Assembly: GCF_016862555.1 (NCBI RefSeq)
Contig: NZ_BONE01000049.1
Coordinates: 1 to 64,000 of the forward strand
Direction: 5' to 3'
DNA: 64,000 nucleotides
Source: Asanoa siamensis
Lineage (GTDB): Bacteria; Actinomycetota; Actinomycetes; Mycobacteriales; Micromonosporaceae
Shown: positions 58,763-64,000 of the stretch, one piece after another
Layout of the letters: each line of letters starts with the position of its first letter
How positions within the stretch are numbered: position 1 is the first letter of the stretch
Position numbers and translations under genes: made by a program
The notes under the pieces: model-generated
What the model was told of the DNA's origin: nothing
Seen by the model: the letters and a program-made list of their open reading frames with translations, nothing else
Databases searched by the model: none

Positions 58763-60079
58763 ATGCCTGCCGGTGTCAACCAGGACGTGGCGCGCGTCGG
58801 GTGTCTCGTCGCCGGTGAGTGGCGGACGGACGGACCGGTCGCCGAGCGGGTCGGCCCCTGGACGCGTGCGGTCGTCAGCGCCGCCCGGCAGGCGGGGCCG
58901 GACGACGTCGCGGACGCGCTGGCCTACGCACGGGGCGCGGCGCGGGCGGTCGCGCGGATGTCGCCGGCGGCCCGCGCCGCGGTGCTCGACCGCGCCGCCG
59001 AGCGGGTCCACGGCCGGCGCGACGAGCTGGCCCGGCTGCTGGCGCTGGAGCTCGGCAAGCCGGTCAAGGACGGCCGCGGCGAGGTCGACCGCGTGGCTGA
59101 CACGTTCGCCGTGGCCGGCGCGGAGGCCCGGCGCGTCGGCGGCGAGGTGCTCCCGGTCGCCGGCTGGCCCCGGGGCGTCGGCAACACGGCGCTGACCCAT
59201 CGGGCGCCGGTCGGCGTCGCACTGTCGATCACCCCGTTCAACGCTCCGGCCAACCTGCTCGCGCACAAGCTCGCGGCGTCCTTCGCGGCCGGCAACACCA
59301 CTCTGGTCAAGCCCCCGCCACAGGCGCCGGCCACCTCCGCCGCCCTGGTCGCGTTGCTGCTCGACTGTGGCCTCCCACCCGAGGCCGTGCAGGTGCTGCA
59401 CGGCGACGGTGCCGTGGGCGCCGCGCTCTGCGCCGCGCCCGAGGTCGGCGTCATCAGCTTCACCGGCAGCGCGGCGACCGGGGCGGCCGTGGCCCGGGCG
59501 GCCGGCGCCAAGCGGCTCGTCCTGGAGCTCGGCGGCAACGCCGCGACGATCGTCTGCGCGGACGCCGACGTGGCGGCGGCCGCCCGCGTCTGCGCGGTCA
59601 CGGGTTACAGCAACTCCGGTCAGAGCTGCATCTCCGTGCAACGGGTCTATGTGGAGCGCACCCGGTACGACGAGTTCGTCGAGGTCTTCACCCGCGAGGT
59701 GGAGAAGCTCGCCGTCGGCGACCCGCTCGCGCCGGCCACCGATGTCGGCTCGATGGTCGACGACGACGCGGCCGAGCGCGTGGTCGCCTGGGCGCGCGAA
59801 GCCGCCGCGGCCGGTGCGACCATCACCACCGGCGGCCGCCGCGAGGTCGCCAGCATGGCGCCCACCCACCTCCGCGTGCCGGTGGGCACCACCGTCACGT
59901 TCGTCAACCACCCGGGCAACGCGGGCGAGCGCGGCGTCACCCAGTTCTTCGAGGGCCTCTTCGACGTGCGGCTGGCCCCGGGGCAGTCCTTCACCTTCAC
60001 CTTCACGCGGGCGGGGGAGTACTTCTTCAACGACCCGGGCAGCCCCCGGTCGACCGGCAAGATCGAAGTTCTTCCGTGA
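58763..60079 (+). CDS. Aldehyde dehydrogenase truncated and fused to a cupredoxin-like tail
   Basis: The 438-residue frame begins with a NAD(P)-dependent aldehyde dehydrogenase: ITPFNAPANL, FTGSAATGAAVA, catalytic-fold Glu at about residue 255 (LELGGN) and nucleophile Cys at about 289 (NSGQSCIS). At about residue 362 (TTGGRREVASMAP) the ALDH sequence stops, well before the E-x-FGP motif and C-terminal oligomerisation part of a normal 470-490 residue enzyme. The last ~75 residues (LRVPVGTTVTFVNHPGN...GEYFFNDPGSPRSTGKI) look like a cupredoxin. An in-frame deletion joining two genes is the simplest reading. Start ATG with GAGGAG upstream; the stop is GTGA-coupled to the next gene. Confidence 0.8.
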   Translation: MPAGVNQDVARVGCLVAGEWRTDGPVAERVGPWTRAVVSAARQAGPDDVADALAYARGAARAVARMSPAARAAVLDRAAERVHGRRDELARLLALELGKPVKDGRGEVDRVADTFAVAGAEARRVGGEVLPVAGWPRGVGNTALTHRAPVGVALSITPFNAPANLLAHKLAASFAAGNTTLVKPPPQAPATSAALVALLLDCGLPPEAVQVLHGDGAVGAALCAAPEVGVISFTGSAATGAAVARAAGAKRLVLELGGNAATIVCADADVAAAARVCAVTGYSNSGQSCISVQRVYVERTRYDEFVEVFTREVEKLAVGDPLAPATDVGSMVDDDAAERVVAWAREAAAAGATITTGGRREVASMAPTHLRVPVGTTVTFVNHPGNAGERGVTQFFEGLFDVRLAPGQSFTFTFTRAGEYFFNDPGSPRSTGKIEVLP

Positions 60080-60528
60080 ACGACCGGCTGTCGATCCTCA
60101 ATGGACCCAACCTCGACATGCTCGGCCGCCGCGAGCCCCACGTGTACGGCCGGGTGATCCTCGCGGAGATCGAGAAACGCTGCCGCGCGCTCGCTCGCGA
60201 GCTCGGCTTCGCGCTGTTCTTCGGACAGTCCAACCACGAGGGACAGGTGGTCGACTGGCTGCACGAGGCGTACGACGACGGCGCCGCCGTGGTGCTCAAC
60301 CCGGCCGGGCTGTCGACCCGCTCGGTGGCCGTGCTCGACGCGCTCAAGATGATCGAGCAGCCGGTCGTCGAGGTCCATCTGACGAACGTCTTCGCCCGCG
60401 AGCCTGTCTACCACGGCGACCTGGTGACGGCCCGCGCCGCCGACGCCTTCGTCGCGGGCTTCGGCGCCACCGGCTACGAGCTCGGCATGCACGGCGTGCG
60501 CGCCCTGCTCGACGGGCAGCCGCCATGA
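60076..60528 (+). CDS. Divergent type II 3-dehydroquinate dehydratase-like protein
   Basis: A 150-residue dodecamer-type dehydroquinase fold: LNGPNLDMLGRREPHVYG holds the conserved Asn, Arg and catalytic Tyr; EVHLTNVFARE holds the catalytic His. But the loop NPAGLSTRSVAV has Thr where housekeeping AroQ has an active-site His (GLTHTS), and the later Arg of the FRRH motif is replaced (PVYHG). The surrounding catabolic genes and TRAP transporter suggest a dedicated quinate- or shikimate-like pathway rather than aromatic amino acid biosynthesis. GTG start in the stop of the dehydrogenase fusion. Confidence 0.85.
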   Translation: MNDRLSILNGPNLDMLGRREPHVYGRVILAEIEKRCRALARELGFALFFGQSNHEGQVVDWLHEAYDDGAAVVLNPAGLSTRSVAVLDALKMIEQPVVEVHLTNVFAREPVYHGDLVTARAADAFVAGFGATGYELGMHGVRALLDGQPP

Positions 60529-61586
60529 GACTGGGCATCGTCGGCTGCGGGAAGATCGCCCGCAACCACGTCCGCGCCCTGCGCGGGATACCGGGCGTGG
60601 AGGTCGCCGCGGTCGCCGACGTCGACGTCGTGCGCGCCGCCGCCTTCGCCCGGGAGCACGGCGTCCCGCGCGCCTACGGCGACGTCGACGACATGCTGGC
60701 CGGCGGGCTCGACGCGGTCACCGTCTGCACCCCGCACGGCGTGCACGAGGCCAACGTGCTGGCGGCGGCCCGGCACCGCACCCACGTGCTCTGCGAGAAG
60801 CCGGTCGCGCTGACGGTCGCCGGGGCGCGCCGGATGGTCGCGGCGACCTCGGCGGCCGGCGTGCGGTTCGGGGTGCTCTTCCAACGCCGGTTCTGGCCCG
60901 CCGCGGCGCGGATCCGCGCCGCGCTCGACGCGGGCCGGCTGGGTACGCCGATCGCCGGGGGAGTGGTCGCGCGGTTCAACCGTGACGCCGACTACTACGC
61001 CGAGCCCTGGCGTGGCCGGTGGTCGACGGAGGGCGGCGGCGTCCTGATGACCCAGGCGATCCACCACGTCGACCTGCTCCAGTGGTACATGGGTCCGGCC
61101 CGCCGTGTGATCGGCCGGTGCGCCACGCTCGCCCTGCGCGACGTCATCGAGGTCGAGGACACGGCCGGGGCGATCGTCGAGTTCGCGTCGGGCGGGATCG
61201 CGACGATCCACGCGGGCACCACCTTCCGGCCCGGGCTCGGCGCGCAGGTGTGGGTGACCGACGCGGCCGGCCGTTCCGCGGGCCTGAGCGAGTTCCCGGA
61301 AGGCGTCGCGTTCACGGACCTGTCCACGGTCGGTGGTGAGCGGACGCTCGCCGCCGGCCGCCCGGGGCCGGCGATGAGCGACCTGCCGCTGGCCGAGATC
61401 CACGACCACCTCGCGCCCCACCACGCCACGCAGATCGAGGACTTCGTCAGCGCGCTGCGCGACGACCGCGAGCCGGCGGTCACCGGAGGTGACGCGGTCC
61501 GCTCGCTCGAGATCGTCGAGGCGGTCTACCCCTCGTCCCGCACCGGCACCTGGGTGGACATCGCCGACGACCGGGAAACACCCTAG
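60525..61586 (+). CDS. Gfo/Idh/MocA-family oxidoreductase
   Basis: The 353-residue enzyme has the NAD(P) fingerprint GIVGCGKIARNHVRAL, the catalytic-motif CEKPVALTV with its Lys, and a C-terminal domain with GGGVLMTQAIHHVDLLQW (catalytic His candidate). Members oxidise sugars, inositol or quinate-like cyclitols. ATGA overlap with the dehydroquinase-like gene places it in the same short operon. Its stop overlaps the stop of the opposite-strand TetR gene by three bases. Quinate/cyclitol oxidation is inferred from context. Confidence 0.9.
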   Translation: MRLGIVGCGKIARNHVRALRGIPGVEVAAVADVDVVRAAAFAREHGVPRAYGDVDDMLAGGLDAVTVCTPHGVHEANVLAAARHRTHVLCEKPVALTVAGARRMVAATSAAGVRFGVLFQRRFWPAAARIRAALDAGRLGTPIAGGVVARFNRDADYYAEPWRGRWSTEGGGVLMTQAIHHVDLLQWYMGPARRVIGRCATLALRDVIEVEDTAGAIVEFASGGIATIHAGTTFRPGLGAQVWVTDAAGRSAGLSEFPEGVAFTDLSTVGGERTLAAGRPGPAMSDLPLAEIHDHLAPHHATQIEDFVSALRDDREPAVTGGDAVRSLEIVEAVYPSSRTGTWVDIADDRETP

Positions 61587-62233
61587 GCGGCCGTCAGGTA
61601 GCGGACGATCAGGTCGCCGCACATCGTGCGGTAGTGGTCCGTGCGCGCCGGGTCCACCAGGTCGCGGCCGAAGATGGTGCCGAAGGTGTGCCGGTTGGCG
61701 ACGCGGAACACGCAGAAGGCGCTGATCATCATGTGGACGTCGATCGCGTCGGCGTCGGCCCGGAACAGGCCCTCCTGCCGGCCGCGGCGCAGGATGTCCT
61801 CCAGCAGCGCGACGATCGGCCCGCCGAGGTCGACCATCTCGACCAGTTCCTTGACGTGCTCGGCGTTGTGGATGTTCTCGATGGTCACGAGCCGGATGAA
61901 CTCCGGGTGGGCCCCGTGGTGGTCGAAGGTGACCTCGGCGATCCGGCGCACGGCGTCGACCGGGTCGAGATCTTCGAGGTCGACCTGGCGCTCGGCTGCT
62001 CTGATCCGCGTGTAGGCCCGTTCGAGCACCGCGATGTAGAGCTGCTTCTTGCCGCCGAAGTGGTAGTAGATCATGCGTTTCGTGGTGCGGGTCAGCGCCG
62101 CGATCTCGTCGACCCGGGAGCCGTCGTAGCCGTTGGCGGCGAACTCGGCCGTCGCGACGTCGAGTATCTCCGCACGGGTGCGGGCGCTGTCGCGTACCCG
62201 TTCCGGGGCGTCCGCGGTCCGCGGTGCTGCCAT
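61583..62233 (-). CDS. TetR/AcrR-family transcriptional regulator
   Basis: The 216-residue protein starts MAAPRTADAPERVRDSART (ATG with GGAGG five bases upstream; the frame is open to 62317 without a better site). The TetR helix-turn-helix is EFAANGYDGSRVDEIAALTR...RMIYYHFGGKKQLY. The C-terminal part resembles TetR_C domains of regulators of aromatic or fatty acid use. It lies between the cyclitol-type operon and IclR and converges on the former. Confidence 0.9.
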   Translation of the reverse strand: MAAPRTADAPERVRDSARTRAEILDVATAEFAANGYDGSRVDEIAALTRTTKRMIYYHFGGKKQLYIAVLERAYTRIRAAERQVDLEDLDPVDAVRRIAEVTFDHHGAHPEFIRLVTIENIHNAEHVKELVEMVDLGGPIVALLEDILRRGRQEGLFRADADAIDVHMMISAFCVFRVANRHTFGTIFGRDLVDPARTDHYRTMCGDLIVRYLTAA

Positions 62234-62275
62234 CGCATCCTCCGGCTCGGCTCTTGACTTCGGGTGGTCGTGGTG

Positions 62276-62307
62276 GCTAACTAACGTACCAGTTCGTATA
62301 ACTAGCG
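62276..62307. promoter_or_regulatory. A/T-rich imperfect dyad before the TetR gene
   Basis: The stretch GGCTAACTAACGTACCAGTTCGTATAACTAGC is far more A/T rich than its surroundings. Outer arms GGCTA/TAGCGCC are complementary with one mismatch, and TAACTA/TAACTAG recur. It lies about 45 nt before the TetR start, where its own operator would be. The symmetry is imperfect, so I am cautious. Confidence 0.35.
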
Positions 62308-62357
62308 CCGACCGCACGCGGGGAGGTGACCGAGTGCGCGGACGAGCCGGGCGGTGG

Positions 62358-63122
62358 TCAGCGGCCGTCGCTGAAGGGGTGGGCGAAACCGCGCTCCGAC
62401 AGTTCCCGCGCGATCTGCTTGAGATCCGCCGCGAACTCGGCCACCCGGTCCTCCGTGAAGCGGATCGTCGGCCCGCTCAGGCCCAGCGCCGCGATGACGC
62501 TGCCGGACTGGCCGAGAATCGGCGCCGCGACCGCGGACAGGCCGTCCTCGCGTTCGCCGTGGCTCTCGGCGTACCCGCGCACCGCGGCCTCGTCGATCCA
62601 CTCCCGCAGCCGCCTGACGTGACCCGGGCCGTAGGGCGAGCTCCGGGCGATGCGTTCGAGCAGCGCGGGAGGGGCGTCGCGGAGCAGCACCTTCGCCGAC
62701 GCGCCGGCCCACATCGGCAGTTCGTCTCCGACGTGGACGACGTGCCGCAGTGGCTGGGGCCCCTCCTGCTGCGCGATGCAGACCCGGTAGATGTCGCGCG
62801 CGACGTAGACGTTGACGGTCTCCCGCCGGCGGGCCGCCAGGTCCCGCATGACCCGCTGCGTGTCGGGGGGCAGCTCCCAGCTCCGTTGGGCGAGGTGGGC
62901 CCAGCGCCAGAGCCCCGGTCCGGCCATGTAACCGCTGGGCGTGGCCCAGAGCAGGCCGCTCTGCTCGAGCGTCGAGACCATCCGCAGCACGGTCGTCTTG
63001 GCGAGGCCGGTGGCGTCGACGATCTCGCGGATCGAGATCGCCGGCCGGTCGGGGGTGAGCAGGCCGAGGATGTCCAGCGCGCGCTGGACGCTGCGGACAC
63101 CTTGCTGGTCAGCGGTCTCCAC
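62358..63122 (-). CDS. IclR-family transcriptional regulator
   Basis: The 254-residue protein (GTG start, METADQQGVRSVQRALDILG) has an N-terminal winged helix (ISIREIVDATGLAKTTVLRMVSTLEQSG) and an IclR effector domain with GAREDGLSAVAAPI-type residues (here HGEREDGLSAVAAPIL) that bind small aromatic or carboxylic acids. It is divergent from the TRAP transporter operon and most probably controls it and, via the shared motif, the dehydrogenase operon. IclR members commonly regulate aromatic or quinate-like catabolism. Confidence 0.93.
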   Translation of the reverse strand: METADQQGVRSVQRALDILGLLTPDRPAISIREIVDATGLAKTTVLRMVSTLEQSGLLWATPSGYMAGPGLWRWAHLAQRSWELPPDTQRVMRDLAARRRETVNVYVARDIYRVCIAQQEGPQPLRHVVHVGDELPMWAGASAKVLLRDAPPALLERIARSSPYGPGHVRRLREWIDEAAVRGYAESHGEREDGLSAVAAPILGQSGSVIAALGLSGPTIRFTEDRVAEFAADLKQIARELSERGFAHPFSDGR

Positions 63123-63263
63123 CTGGACACACCCTCCTCACGCTCCGCGTCATGGTACCGGCCGGACCGAAGGGCGGTGCGGGGGCCGGAAGGCGGGCGG
63201 CGCCGCGGTTTTCACGCATGCGTAACGGTCAGGACTCAATGCCTTGCCACGGACGCGGCCGGC

Positions 63264-63295
63264 ACGTAGTTTACAGCCAGTCCACGAGACGGTTC
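63264..63295. promoter_or_regulatory. Conserved promoter-operator motif (CGTA..TTACA...AGTCCA....ACGGT), copy 2
   Basis: CGTAGTTTACAGCCAGTCCA followed by ACGGTTC, in front of the TRAP operon and divergent from IclR. It has the same order and spacing as copy 1 before the dehydrogenase operon. The inner GGTTCGT is also partly present in the TetR site at 62276 (AGTTCGT). Confidence 0.5.
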
Positions 63296-63334
63296 GTCTG
63301 GTCCGCCTAGTGGTTCGTCAGTTCTTCGCCTCTC

Positions 63335-63363
63335 GGTGTCCGCGGCTGTCGGTGGCGGACACC
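63335..63363 (+). promoter_or_regulatory. Perfect 9-bp stem-loop in the TRAP operon leader
   Basis: GGTGTCCGC pairs perfectly with GCGGACACC across an 11-nt loop, about 55 nt before the start of the DctQ gene. The stem is in the transcribed leader if the conserved motif at 63264 contains the promoter, so it may act at the RNA level or be an operator. There is no T-run, which makes a terminator less likely. Confidence 0.45.
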
Positions 63364-63417
63364 ATCCCCTTTGGAGAGTGAAGCCGTCGTGCGCACGCAC
63401 CGTTCGAAGGAATGCCG

Positions 63418-63978
63418 ATGACGGCCGACCCGGTCCCGGTCGCGTCGGATCCGGCCGCGGGCAGCCTCGAGCCGGCCCGGCGGCCGGAACCGGCGGTCCT
63501 GCGGGTCTGGGCCTCGGCGGAGCTGGCCATCGCCTGCGCCGCGCTGGTCGTCATCTTCGTCAGCGTGCTCTGGCAGGTGGTGAGCCGTTTCGTGCCGGCC
63601 CTCAACTGGCCGGGCGTGAGCGAGCTCGCCGGCTACTCGCTGATCGCGCTCACCTTCATCATGGTCGGCTACCTGATCGGCAACAACGGCCACATCACGA
63701 TCCAGATCATCGACTACGTCGCCAAGGGGCGGGCGCTCGTCGTGGTCAAGGCGGTCTCCGCCGCCTGCACCGCGGTCATCTGCGCCCTGCTGGTCTGGGA
63801 GGCGTTCGAGCTGATCCAGGCCTATCCCAGCCGGCGGACCGCGGCCCTCGGCATCCCGATCTCGATCCTGTACGCGTTCCCGCTCGTGGGGTTCGCCTCG
63901 GGGGCGGTGCGGGCCGTCGTACGCGTCTTCTACGCCAACCGGGACGACGTGACGTTCGACGCGGCGGAGGCACGATGA
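63418..63978 (+). CDS. TRAP transporter small permease subunit (DctQ-like)
   Basis: The 186-residue protein starts MTADPVPVASDPAAG (ATG with AAGGA six bases upstream; an ATG two codons earlier is possible) and has four hydrophobic segments (about residues 36-56, 70-90, 104-124 and 140-165), with WPGVSELAGYSLIALTFI and YLIGNNGHITI characteristic of DctQ. It forms the membrane complex with the large DctM subunit, whose gene follows with ATGA overlap, and an extracytoplasmic binding protein not seen here. TRAP systems import dicarboxylates, sugar acids or quinate-like acids. Confidence 0.93.
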   Translation: MTADPVPVASDPAAGSLEPARRPEPAVLRVWASAELAIACAALVVIFVSVLWQVVSRFVPALNWPGVSELAGYSLIALTFIMVGYLIGNNGHITIQIIDYVAKGRALVVVKAVSAACTAVICALLVWEAFELIQAYPSRRTAALGIPISILYAFPLVGFASGAVRAVVRVFYANRDDVTFDAAEAR

Positions 63979-64000
63979 TCCTCGAGCTCTGGATGGTCGG
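63975..64000 (+). CDS. TRAP transporter large permease (DctM-like), first codons only
   Basis: The window ends nine residues (MILELWMVG) into this frame. The identity is inferred from the ATGA coupling with the DctQ-type gene and the regular DctQ-DctM gene order; the visible residues alone prove nothing. Confidence 0.55.

Noticed and set aside
60076-60528. Housekeeping aroQ of the shikimate pathway
   Set aside because: Active-site changes and catabolic context argue for a specialised paralogue.

Overview
The window is about 72% G+C by eye, has GTG and TTG starts, many 4-nt ATGA/GTGA start-stop overlaps, AGGAGG-like ribosome binding sites and actinobacterial gene types (ECF42 sigma factor with a DGPF partner, FurA-KatG, uroporphyrinogen-III synthase fused to a winged helix, DrrAB exporter with MerR). 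It is chromosomal DNA of a high-GC filamentous-type actinomycete. A Micromonosporaceae-like host is my inference; nothing in the sequence proves the genus. I found no tRNA, rRNA, CRISPR array or insertion sequence.

Layout. (1) 1-4268, minus strand: a three-gene defence-like operon of a small putative winged-helix protein, a double P-loop ATPase with a HerA-type C-terminal half, and an AIPR-type abortive-infection nuclease cut by the window edge. (2) 4484-12575: a FadR-type GntR regulator and an opposite-strand operon for a family-5 peptide-binding lipoprotein, DppBCDF-like transporter and gamma-glutamyltransferase-family enzyme. The same CGTAT/ATACG operator-like motif lies in front of both the regulator and the operon. 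(3) 12616-15502: a membrane protein, then a DrrAB-type exporter with its MerR regulator and a MerR-type promoter. (4) 15673-19456: a secreted M15 peptidase, a secreted beta-helix protein, and a DGPF protein coupled to an ECF42 sigma factor. (5) 19453-22870: pgi-zwf and a small protein. (6) 23004-32369: a nitrate-assimilation operon (narK, nitrate reductase, its electron-transfer flavoprotein, nirBD fusion, HemD-winged-helix fusion, sirohydrochlorin chelatase), so transport, both reductions and siroheme supply are translationally coupled. (7) 32485-37410: a frameshifted small gene, furA-katG, and a divergent aldo-keto reductase/TetR pair around a 34-bp palindrome.

(8) 37403-41157: an Hsp70-like ATPase coupled to a KAP-family NTPase, and a nitroreductase. 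(9) 41164-44853: a stand-alone EAL protein and a giant LuxR-family ATPase. (10) 44883-51559: a sugar ABC transporter operon (binding lipoprotein, double ATPase, two permeases, SMP-30 lactonase) with a ROK repressor. (11) 51773-55576: a SulP-carbonic anhydrase fusion and a thioredoxin-reductase-like protein with a cyclic-nucleotide-binding domain but no CxxC. (12) 55637-64000: a catabolic island with a CoA-transferase/citryl-CoA-lyase-like/ThuA operon diverging from an aldehyde dehydrogenase-cupredoxin chimera, a divergent type II dehydroquinase and a Gfo/Idh oxidoreductase, then TetR and IclR regulators and the start of a TRAP transporter. A conserved motif in front of the dehydrogenase operon and again in front of the TRAP operon ties these together.

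The most unusual items are the AIPR/HerA operon at the left edge, the KAP/Hsp70 pair, the truncated aldehyde dehydrogenase joined to a cupredoxin-like tail, and the shared operator motifs.
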